This document shows, piece after piece, positions 1-6,152 of a DNA stretch of 36,757 nt. The stretch comes from JAXDLW01 sp050998755. GTDB taxonomy: Bacteria; Chloroflexota; Dormibacteria; DASZGP01. The position numbers and the translations under genes are program-made. The notes below the pieces were generated by a model. The model did no database searches. It worked only from the letters and a program-made list of their open reading frames with translations, and had not been told where the DNA came from. The DNA lies in the NCBI GenBank assembly GCA_050998755.1, contig JBPCPW010000078.1, positions 1 to 36,757 on the forward strand, in the 5' to 3' direction. Each line of letters starts with the position of its first letter. Within the stretch, counting starts at the first letter, position 1.

Positions 1-120
1 CTGGCCCCACGTACCTCCGTCTCGAAGGCCATCGGTAAGCCGTGTGCGGGAGAACCGCACGCACGGTTTGAAAGGGGAAAGAGGAACCGGGCCAGCAATG
101 GCACCGCGCCTCTAACTACC
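1..120 (+). mobile_element. Group II intron, 3' end (domains V and VI), truncated by the window edge
   Basis: Positions 37-69 fold as a domain V hairpin. The lower stem 37-43 pairs with 63-69 and includes the AGC catalytic triad at 38-40. There is a two-base bulge at 61-62, and an upper stem 44-49/55-60 is capped by a GAGAA loop. Domain VI follows: AGAGG (80-84) pairs with CCTCT (109-113), and an inner hairpin GCCA/TGGC (91-94/99-102) has a GNRA-type GCAA loop. Unpaired A114 or A115 is the likely branch point, which puts the 3' splice site at about 119-121. The intron-encoded protein and domains I-IV lie outside the window. The boundary is inferred from structure, not from a homologue. Confidence 0.85.
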
Positions 121-121
121 A

Positions 122-1480
122 ATGAGCCAGCCGCCCAGCGTGCCGTCGCCACTCCTAACCGCGCTTCGACCGTGGCCCTGGTCACGCGAGCGGGCAGCGG
201 TGCTCGGCCTCATCCTGGCCTCGCTGGGGTTGTCCCATCGGATGGCTTTCGTGGTTACCCGCAGCGGCGCCGCCGCCCTCATCGTCGGGTTGGCGATTCT
301 CGCTGGGGTGGCGCTGGTGCGCAACTGGCCGGCGCCCGCATCATCGACGGAGGAGCTCAACCTGCTGCTCACCGCGACCCTCCTGCTGTTTGCCGTCGTC
401 GGTGCCCTGCGACCGTACAGGGAGGACCTCACCGCGAGCGCCTTGACGATCGGGGCCGCGGTGGCGTTCGTGGTGCTCGAGGCGCTGAAACCGCTGCGAT
501 CACACCGGCTATGGGTCGTGGCACCGTTGTTGCTGGGCGCCCATGCCGTGCTGATCTTCGACATCAACTTCCCCAAGCAGGACGTCTTCAGGTTCCTGAC
601 GCTCGGTGTCGATGGGCTGTTCCGCCACGGGATCAATCCCTACCTGCCGATCCACGACCCGGTGTCCAGAGACGTCCTCCCGTACACCTTCACCTATCCG
701 CCCGGCGCGCTCCTGCTGGTGGCACCTTTTCGCCTGCTGTTGGGCGACATCCGCTGGGCATACGTGGTTGCCGAGGGAGTCTTTGTTGCCGCGGTTGCCT
801 CAATGGCGGGTCGTGGCGGCGAGCTCAAGCCCTGGCAGCAGGCGCTGATCGTCTTACCCCTGGTCTTTCCCCGCACCAACCAGGCGTTTTATGACTTCGG
901 TAACCACGAGTGGCTACTTCTGGCGCTGGCCGCATCGGCCGTGGCGCTACGGAAACACTGGCTCTGGTGCGGGCTGCTGCTGGGGGTCGCGCTGGCTACC
1001 AAGCAGTATTTTGTCATCTTCCCGCTGCTCTTCCTGTTGCCGTGGATGGAGCGCCGGGCAATCCTGACCGCGGCCGCCACCGCCGCTCTCATCGTGTTTC
1101 CATTCGCCGCCTGGGATGCCGGCCGTCTGTTGCGCGACACCACTAACCAATTGGGCGCGCCCCCGGACCCCGACCGTCTCACCTTCTACGCCATGCTGCG
1201 GGGGGCCGGCCTGGATGTTGGCCGGTCCGGAGCCGCCGTCCTCGCGGTCGTCGGCCTGGTCCTGGTTGGCGCCACCGCGTGGTTTGGACGGCTTCGGCTG
1301 GACCGAGCCCTCGTCGCGTGCGGCGTCGGCCTGGCGGTGTTCACGCTCTGCGCCGACTTCGCCGCCTACAACTACTACGCTTACGGGCTGGCGTTCGTCG
1401 CCTGGGGGATGGCCCTATCAGACATGGACGAAGGGAATCAGCCGGGGCGTCCTTCGGGCGTACTCCGCGTACCCCGGTAG
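122..1480 (+). CDS. GT87-family (DUF2029) polytopic membrane glycosyltransferase
   Basis: The 452-residue protein has about ten hydrophobic segments. After an early membrane region it carries the GT87-type loop GINPYLP, followed by TYPPGALLL with YPP at residues 192-194. GT87 enzymes use polyprenyl-phosphate sugars to mannosylate or otherwise glycosylate lipids and polysaccharides on the outer membrane face; the acceptor here cannot be read. The ATG at 122 lies only 1-3 bases after the 3' splice site of the group II intron and no Shine-Dalgarno is visible. Its ribosome-binding and promoter signals must therefore lie in or beyond the intron, or a later start is used. The 3' end overlaps the convergent gene at 1418-2128 by 63 bp. 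The family is secure; donor and acceptor are unknown. Confidence 0.85.
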   Translation: MSQPPSVPSPLLTALRPWPWSRERAAVLGLILASLGLSHRMAFVVTRSGAAALIVGLAILAGVALVRNWPAPASSTEELNLLLTATLLLFAVVGALRPYREDLTASALTIGAAVAFVVLEALKPLRSHRLWVVAPLLLGAHAVLIFDINFPKQDVFRFLTLGVDGLFRHGINPYLPIHDPVSRDVLPYTFTYPPGALLLVAPFRLLLGDIRWAYVVAEGVFVAAVASMAGRGGELKPWQQALIVLPLVFPRTNQAFYDFGNHEWLLLALAASAVALRKHWLWCGLLLGVALATKQYFVIFPLLFLLPWMERRAILTAAATAALIVFPFAAWDAGRLLRDTTNQLGAPPDPDRLTFYAMLRGAGLDVGRSGAAVLAVVGLVLVGATAWFGRLRLDRALVACGVGLAVFTLCADFAAYNYYAYGLAFVAWGMALSDMDEGNQPGRPSGVLRVPR

Positions 1481-2128
1481 CTGGGCCACCAGGACCTGCT
1501 CCTCCATTCGGGTACGGACCAGCTGCGCTCCGACAAAGCTGAGCAGCACCAGGACGGTTATCACACTGGGGAGGGCGATCGTGAGCCCGACGGCGCCGAG
1601 GATCTCGCCGAGGTAGACGGGATGCCGCACCAGGCGGTAGGGCCCGGAGGTCGTCAGCCCCCGCGCCTCAGGGAGGATGCTGAAGTTGAGGCGCAGGTAC
1701 ATCAAGGAGTAGATGCTGAAACCGGCCCCCACCGCGATCATCACGTTGGCCACGATCACGGACCACGCCGGGAACGGGGTCAAGCCGATGGACATGAACT
1801 GCAGCAAGGGCCGAAGCGCCAGCAGGACAAAGCTCGCGTACATCGCCACCACCACGGCCCCCGCGTCGTGCCGGCCGCGGAGTGGCGGGCGCCGGATTAT
1901 GTAAACGATGGCGATCGCCGACGCAAAGGCGATCGAGGCCAGACGGTTGAAGAAGAAGCTGAGGCTGGCCGCCCGCGGGAAATCGGCGAAGGCCGCCGGC
2001 GCCTCCAGCCGGAAGAGATCAAGCTGCAGCACAGCGAGGAATGCGAACAGCGCGCTTGGGAGTATCTTCCCGAAAACAAAAAACAGCGGTCCCGGCGCAT
2101 CCTTTGGAGATACCGGACCCGCGTTCAA
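1418..2128 (-). CDS. Isoprenylcysteine carboxyl methyltransferase (ICMT/PEMT)-like membrane protein
   Basis: The 236-residue protein has several N-terminal membrane segments. A C-terminal block reads TSGPYRLVRHPVYLGEILG, followed by an RMEEQVL motif and YAEYARRTPRLIPF. This is the SAM-binding signature of the ICMT/PEMT family: RHPxYxGE, then a conserved Glu and a Y-x-x-Y segment. Bacterial members are integral-membrane methyltransferases of mostly unknown substrate (isoprenoids, phospholipids or thiols). The TTG at 2128 is the assumed start and has no Shine-Dalgarno. A TAATAT box about 9 bases upstream suggests a leaderless transcript. The gene diverges from the histidine kinase across only 22 bp and converges with the GT87 gene. 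The substrate is not predictable from sequence. Confidence 0.85.
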   Translation of the reverse strand: MNAGPVSPKDAPGPLFFVFGKILPSALFAFLAVLQLDLFRLEAPAAFADFPRAASLSFFFNRLASIAFASAIAIVYIIRRPPLRGRHDAGAVVVAMYASFVLLALRPLLQFMSIGLTPFPAWSVIVANVMIAVGAGFSIYSLMYLRLNFSILPEARGLTTSGPYRLVRHPVYLGEILGAVGLTIALPSVITVLVLLSFVGAQLVRTRMEEQVLVAQLPGYAEYARRTPRLIPFVHV

Positions 2129-2150
2129 CGTGGGCTATATTAGTCGAGCT
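2129..2150. promoter_or_regulatory. Divergent, apparently leaderless promoter pair
   Basis: Only 22 bp separate the start codons of the minus-strand methyltransferase and the plus-strand kinase. The near-symmetric TATATTA at 2136-2142 reads as a -10 box in both directions: TATATT for plus, TAATAT for minus. Expected transcription starts would fall within 0-4 bases of each start codon. Neither gene has a Shine-Dalgarno. Clear -35 elements are not seen. Confidence 0.4.
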
Positions 2151-3230
2151 ATGGCCGATCCGGTCGCGGAAAACGCGTCTTCCGTGACAGAAAACGTCCA
2201 CCCCATCGATCTCCTGCAGGAAGCACTGGAGACGCGGATCGCCCGCCACGACGAGGAAGTGGCGCTGGTGGAACTCCAGTACCGGCAGCTGGTAAAGCGG
2301 ATTGAAGACGCCAAGGCCCGAATCGCGGCGGCCGAGGCGCCTCGTCAGGACGTGCTCAAGGACCTCACCTCGCACACCTCCGAGCAGGTCGAGAAGGCTT
2401 TCGCCGACTATCACAAGGCGGTCGGGGACCTGGCCATGGCGGAGCAGCGCTTCGACGAACTCGCAGATCGCCGCGCCGACGCCAAGGAGCGCCTGCACGT
2501 ATACCGCGGCGACCTCGACCTGGCTCGCGACGCAGGCCGGGAGAGCCGCCTGAGGCCCGCAGACGAGGAGGCGGCCACGTTCCGCAATGCCTCCCGACAG
2601 GTCTTCCAGATCATCGAAGAGGAGCGGATGAGGATCGCCAGGGACATGCACGATGGCCCCGCGCAGTCGATGAGCAACCTGGTCCTCCAGGCCGAGATTC
2701 TGGAGCGCCTGGTTCATAAGCCGGAAGCCATCCTTGCCGAGCTCCAGGATTTCAAGAATTCGGTGCGCAGCGCCCTCGACGAGACCCGCCAGCTGATCTT
2801 CGATCTACGCCCAATGACCCTTGATGACCTCGGCCTTGTGCCAACGTTGCGGAAGTACATCAAGGAGTACAGCGACAAGCACGGGATGAATGTCCGATTC
2901 AACGTGGTGGGTGAGGAGCGGCGTCTCCCCGGGAACATCGAGGGCACCATGTTCAGGATCATCCAGGAGGCCCTGACCAACGTTCAGAAGCATGCTCAAT
3001 CAACCAGCACCGAGGTGACCCTCAACCTGTCCCATGAACGAGTTTTGACTCTCATTCGAGACGACGGGCAGGGTTTCGACGTGCCCAAGATCGAGGCCAG
3101 CCTGGCCCGAAATCGAAACCTCGGGCTGATCAGCATGCGTGAGCGCGCCGAGCTCGAAAGAGGTTCGCTGGTGCTCAAGAGCCACCCCGGGAAGGGAACG
3201 GAGATCAGGGTGGAGTTCAAGCTGGACTGA
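2151..3230 (+). CDS. DegS-like cytosolic sensor histidine kinase (HisKA_3/HATPase_c)
   Basis: I chose the ATG at 2151 (359 residues). The open frame extends to 1908, but that part lies inside the divergent gene. Residues about 20-135 form a long charged coiled coil with no membrane segment, as in DegS. The HisKA_3 dimerisation region carries EEERMRIARDMHDGPAQ, with His167 as the phosphoacceptor. The HATPase domain has an N box (IIQEALTNVQKHA), a G1 box (DDGQGFDV) and a later GLISMRERAE/GKGTEIRV region. No LuxR/NarL-type regulator gene is next to it. The nearest receiver domain is the N-terminus of CpaE, two genes downstream. It probably feeds signals into pilus control, which is inference from neighbourhood. 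The kinase family is firm. Confidence 0.9.
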   Translation: MADPVAENASSVTENVHPIDLLQEALETRIARHDEEVALVELQYRQLVKRIEDAKARIAAAEAPRQDVLKDLTSHTSEQVEKAFADYHKAVGDLAMAEQRFDELADRRADAKERLHVYRGDLDLARDAGRESRLRPADEEAATFRNASRQVFQIIEEERMRIARDMHDGPAQSMSNLVLQAEILERLVHKPEAILAELQDFKNSVRSALDETRQLIFDLRPMTLDDLGLVPTLRKYIKEYSDKHGMNVRFNVVGEERRLPGNIEGTMFRIIQEALTNVQKHAQSTSTEVTLNLSHERVLTLIRDDGQGFDVPKIEASLARNRNLGLISMRERAELERGSLVLKSHPGKGTEIRVEFKLD

Positions 3231-3279
3231 GCCGCGGCAGGGGCCGAAACCGGTTCGTACTGGTGCGGACGATGAATAG

Positions 3280-3310
3280 ATGTAACGGATTGTGAGGCTG
3301 GGTGTTACAT
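3280..3310. promoter_or_regulatory. Spaced inverted repeat upstream of flp (candidate operator)
   Basis: ATGTAAC at 3280-3286 and GTTACAT at 3304-3310 are exact reverse complements 17 bases apart. They lie in the 185-bp gap between the kinase gene and flp. A related TGTAAT occurs at 3352-3357. The same gap holds a weak CCCC/GGGG stem (3325-3328/3339-3342) and two near-copies of CGGTTWCCG (3371-3379, 3390-3398). A regulator site or leader structure is possible; none is recognised. Confidence 0.35.
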
Positions 3311-3415
3311 GACTGGCGCGTCAACCCCGCACAAACTTGGGGAAAATGCTGTGTAATAGCGCCAACGAATCGGTTTCCGCGAATTTCACCGGTTACCGAA
3401 AAGGAGGTGGAACAC

Positions 3416-3604
3416 TTGCTTTCAAATCTTTATCTCAAGCTCCGCGAGAAGCTCACCCGTCACGAGGACGAGGAAGGGCAGGGCATGGTCGAGTACGCCC
3501 TGATCCTGGTCCTCATCGCCGTCGTGGTCATCATCGTCCTCATCCTTCTTGGCAACCAGGTCAAGAACGTTTTCTCGAACATTTCGTCCGGCCTGGGCAC
3601 CTAG
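3416..3604 (+). CDS. flp: Flp/Tad type IVb prepilin
   Basis: This encodes the 62-residue major pilin of the Tad pilus. The start is TTG at 3416, because AGGAGGTG at 3402-3409 sits six bases upstream; longer readings of the frame have no such site. The leader is basic, with RHEDEEG ending at Gly21. The Flp signature then follows as QGMVEY, with the conserved Glu26-Tyr27 pair (positions 5-6 of the mature pilin), and a hydrophobic helix of about 20 residues rich in Val, Ile and Leu. A TadV/CpaA prepilin peptidase would cleave after Gly21, leaving a 41-residue pilin; that peptidase is not in this window. A strong terminator directly downstream would let flp be made in excess over the assembly genes. 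Confidence 0.95.
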   Translation: MLSNLYLKLREKLTRHEDEEGQGMVEYALILVLIAVVVIIVLILLGNQVKNVFSNISSGLGT

Positions 3605-3625
3605 TCCAGTACGAACGTGGTTACG

Positions 3626-3659
3626 GAGGGGGTCGCTTCGGCGGCTCCCTCTTTCTTTT
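3626..3659 (+). terminator. Rho-independent terminator after flp
   Basis: GAGGG at 3626-3630 pairs with CCCTC at 3647-3651. The stem continues through GGTCGC/GCGGCT with a stable TTCG loop at 3637-3640. TTTCTTTT (3652-3659) follows. It separates the abundant pilin message from cpaB onward, probably allowing partial read-through. Confidence 0.85.
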
Positions 3660-3767
3660 CCCTCGAAAGCGGCCGGGTTTACCGTTCTCGGGGAGGCAAT
3701 TCGCGCTAACCCCTCGACTCTGTCATAGAAGTGCCTTATCTTTGCGTCTGCTTAACCACTCCGCCGC

Positions 3768-3794
3768 ATCACCAACCAACTCATCACCAACCAA
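3768..3794 (+). repeat. Short direct repeat upstream of cpaB
   Basis: ATCACCAACCAA occurs at 3768-3779 and again at 3783-3794, giving a 15-bp period. It lies just upstream of the cpaB Shine-Dalgarno (AGGAGGT, 3797-3803). The stretch 3660-3812 otherwise shows no gene. The repeat is C/A-rich and unstructured, so it may keep the cpaB leader open; that is speculative. Confidence 0.6.
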
Positions 3795-3812
3795 GAGGAG
3801 GTACGAGGACTA

Positions 3813-4562
3813 TTGGCCGCTGACGTAAAGCCAAGGAACAACCGGCTACTGATGGTCCTTGGGGTCATCGTTGCCGTTGTCGCGTTTCTGCTCGTGGTCC
3901 TGCTTGGGAACAGGGGTGGCAGCGGGGACAACCAGACCCGCAACCAGGACGTAGTCGTTGCCGCCGTGGACATCCCGGCCGGCACCCAGGTCTCCGACGC
4001 CCTGGTCAAGGTCGTCAAGTTCGCCCCCGACCAGGTTCCTACTGGGGCCTTCATCACCACCAAGCAGGCCGTGGGGCAGTACGCCGCCCTGGCCCTCACC
4101 AAGAACACCGCCCTCACAGGCAGCAACCTGGTCAGTACGACCGCCAAGTTGAAGCCGGTGCCCAAGCCGTACCTCGACATCCCGGCCGGCCAGGTGGCCA
4201 TCGCAGTCCCCGCCGGCGGCGAGCTGCAGGCGGTTGCCGGGTACATCCAGCAGGATGACCGCGTGGACATCATCTACCAGCCCACGGGTAGCACCAAGGG
4301 CATCTGGAAGACCACGTACCAGAACCTGAAGGTGGCCAGGATCGGCGGCCCGGTGGCCACGGGCAGCAATGCCCCGGCGGCTGCCACCAGTCTCGTGGTC
4401 TACGTCTCCCTCGATGACGCCGAGAACCTCACGTTCCTGTTCGCGTCGGGAAACTACAAGCTTGCCCTCAAGTCGCAGTTGGACGCCACCAAGACCGATA
4501 CCCAGAACACAGCCGGGGCGTCAAGCGACAGCTTCTTCGCGAAGTTCAACATCCCCAAGTAG
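3813..4562 (+). CDS. cpaB: Tad pilus assembly protein CpaB/RcpC
   Basis: The 249-residue protein has a short basic N-terminus and one membrane anchor (residues about 11-30). A SAF domain follows (VVVAAVDIPAGTQVSDALVKVVKF), then an RcpC-type domain (LDIPAGQVAIAVPAGGELQAVAGYIQQDDRVDII). CpaB is the periplasmic or extracytoplasmic periphery protein of Tad systems; in diderms it stabilises the secretin. No secretin (CpaC/RcpA) gene is present here, consistent with a monoderm envelope. TTG at 3813 is the start, preceded by AGGAGGT and a second GAGG at 3805-3808. The gene begins the assembly part of the locus, after the flp terminator and its 150-bp leader. Confidence 0.93.
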   Translation: MAADVKPRNNRLLMVLGVIVAVVAFLLVVLLGNRGGSGDNQTRNQDVVVAAVDIPAGTQVSDALVKVVKFAPDQVPTGAFITTKQAVGQYAALALTKNTALTGSNLVSTTAKLKPVPKPYLDIPAGQVAIAVPAGGELQAVAGYIQQDDRVDIIYQPTGSTKGIWKTTYQNLKVARIGGPVATGSNAPAAATSLVVYVSLDDAENLTFLFASGNYKLALKSQLDATKTDTQNTAGASSDSFFAKFNIPK

Positions 4563-4575
4563 CAGGAGGCTGACA

Positions 4576-4599
4576 CGGGGAGGCCCGCGGGCCTCCCCG
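4576..4599. promoter_or_regulatory. Perfect 24-bp palindrome between cpaB and cpaE
   Basis: The first half CGGGGAGGCCCG is followed directly by its exact reverse complement, then AGACTTCTTT. In RNA this makes a very stable GC hairpin 12 bases before the cpaE ATG. It could be an attenuator or a stabilising or terminating structure; the T tract is imperfect. cpaE has no Shine-Dalgarno between hairpin and ATG. An AGGAGG at 4564-4569 lies on the far side of the hairpin. Confidence 0.7.
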
Positions 4600-4611
4600 A
4601 GACTTCTTTGA

Positions 4612-6150
4612 ATGGCCGACAACATCCGGGTTCTGATCGTTGACGACATCTCCAGCACGCTTGACAACCTCAAGAAGCTGCTGTCGTTTGAGGACGACAT
4701 CGATGTCGTGGCCACCGCGGCCAACGGCCGCCAGGCGGTAGAGACCTCCAAGCAGCTGGGGCCGGACATCGTCCTTATGGACGTCAACATGCCGGAGATG
4801 GACGGCATCCAGGCCACCGAGATCATGGCCACCGAGGCGCCGAACTCGCCGGTCATCATCATGTCCGTCCAGGGTGAGCGGGACTACCTGCGCCGGGCGA
4901 TGCAGTCCGGCGCCCGAGAGTTCCTGATCAAGCCGTTCTCCGGCGACGAGCTCATCGCCAGCATCCGGCGTGTCCACCAATTGGAGCAGCGCAAAGAGAA
5001 CTACAGCCGTTCGGCTCCCGTGGTCCTGCCGACCGATGCGGCGCCTCCCCAACCGGCGGTCGAAGCCGAGCGGGCGCCCGAAGTTGCAGCGGCGGCAGAA
5101 ACCACCGCAGCCGCGCCGGCCGAAACCACCGCAGCCGCGCCGGCCGAACAGGCGCCAGTCGAGCCTCAGCCAGCCGCCGCGGCAGAGGCCGCACCCCAGG
5201 TTCAGGAGCCGGCCTCCGAAGCTCCCGACGGCGTGGCGGCGGCCGCCGACGCGCCGCCCCTGGAGGCCCCGGCGCCGGAAGCAGCCGTCCCGACGCCCGC
5301 GGAGGAACTCGACGAAGCCCCTTCCGCGCCCGTTGTGCCCCTACAACCCCGCTCGGAGCCTGGCGAGCTGATCGTGCTCTACGGCGGGAAGGGAGGGGTG
5401 GGAAAATCCGTGATCGCCACCAACCTGGCCTGCGGGTTGGCCAAGGAGGTCGGCGCCCGCGTGGCGCTGGTCGATCTCGATCTGCAGTTTGGCGATCTCG
5501 GGGTCCTGCTGAACCTACCCCAAAGCCAATCGATCATCGACGTGGTGGAGAACATCGACCAGGCCGACGTCCAATACATCACGGACGTGATGGCCGAGGG
5601 CCCGGCGGGGGTCAGGGTTCTGACCACCGCCCCCAGCCCCGAGCTGGCGGACCTGGTGACCCCGGAGCACGTCCAGAGGATCCTGACCACCCTGCGGACG
5701 GCCTACGACTTCGTCGTCGTCGACACCAGCAGCCACCTCGGGGACATCACTCTGGCGGCTCTCGACATGGCCTCCCGCATCCTGCTCATTACTGCACTGA
5801 GCATCCCGGCGGTCAAGAATGCGAAGCTGGCGCTCAGGTTGTTTGAAACGCTGAACATCCCGCCGCAGCAGATCACGTTGGTTTTGAACCGTTGTGAGGC
5901 CCATACTGAGTTCAACAAGGAGAGCATCGAATCCCATTTGAAGTTCCCAATCGCCGTCCAGTTGCCTCACGACCCGCGCACCGTGGTGAACTCGATCAAC
6001 CGTGGCACCCCCTTCGTGATCAGCAACCCGGAGGCGGAGGCCAGCCAGCGCATCAGGCAGATGGTCTCGCTGCTGCTCCCGGATCGCGCTGGGCAGGCCG
6101 CGCGGCAACAACCTGCTGCGCGGCGCGGGCTGAGATTCGGTAGGAGGTAA
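4612..6150 (+). CDS. cpaE: CpaE/TadZ-type pilus localisation ATPase with an intact N-terminal receiver domain
   Basis: This is a 512-residue, three-part protein. Residues 1-125 are a CheY-like receiver with all phosphorylation residues: Asp11, Asp12, acceptor Asp57 (LMDVNMPEMDG), Ser85 and Lys107 (IKPF). Residues about 126-247 are an Ala/Pro/Glu linker. Residues about 248-495 are a MinD/ParA-like ATPase with deviant Walker A GGKGGVGKS (Lys260 signature lysine, Lys265). CpaE/TadZ proteins place the Tad machinery at the pole or membrane. Many have an atypical receiver lacking the Asp, so a complete one is notable. The stop codon overlaps the tadA Shine-Dalgarno (AGGAGGT at 6143-6149). The kinase at 2151-3230 is the nearest possible phosphodonor. 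Confidence 0.93.
   Translation: MADNIRVLIVDDISSTLDNLKKLLSFEDDIDVVATAANGRQAVETSKQLGPDIVLMDVNMPEMDGIQATEIMATEAPNSPVIIMSVQGERDYLRRAMQSGAREFLIKPFSGDELIASIRRVHQLEQRKENYSRSAPVVLPTDAAPPQPAVEAERAPEVAAAAETTAAAPAETTAAAPAEQAPVEPQPAAAAEAAPQVQEPASEAPDGVAAAADAPPLEAPAPEAAVPTPAEELDEAPSAPVVPLQPRSEPGELIVLYGGKGGVGKSVIATNLACGLAKEVGARVALVDLDLQFGDLGVLLNLPQSQSIIDVVENIDQADVQYITDVMAEGPAGVRVLTTAPSPELADLVTPEHVQRILTTLRTAYDFVVVDTSSHLGDITLAALDMASRILLITALSIPAVKNAKLALRLFETLNIPPQQITLVLNRCEAHTEFNKESIESHLKFPIAVQLPHDPRTVVNSINRGTPFVISNPEAEASQRIRQMVSLLLPDRAGQAARQQPAARRGLRFGRR
5098..5145 (+). repeat. Exact 24-bp tandem duplication in the cpaE linker
   Basis: Two identical 24-base units, 5098-5121 and 5122-5145, encode ETTAAAPA twice within the Ala/Pro linker of CpaE. 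The copies are identical at DNA level, so this is a recent slippage-type change in a flexible segment. Confidence 0.9.
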
Positions 6151-6152
6151 CC

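Noticed and set aside
1908..2150. N-terminal extension of the histidine kinase
   Set aside because: This part of the frame is antisense to the methyltransferase gene, and the ATG at 2151 follows a -10 box. The extension has no kinase-like content.
3231..3415. Cyclic-di-GMP riboswitch before flp
   Set aside because: A CCGGTTACCG-like end and GCACAAAC superficially recall GEMM, but the conserved GGGCAAACC and GACGCAAAGC blocks are missing.
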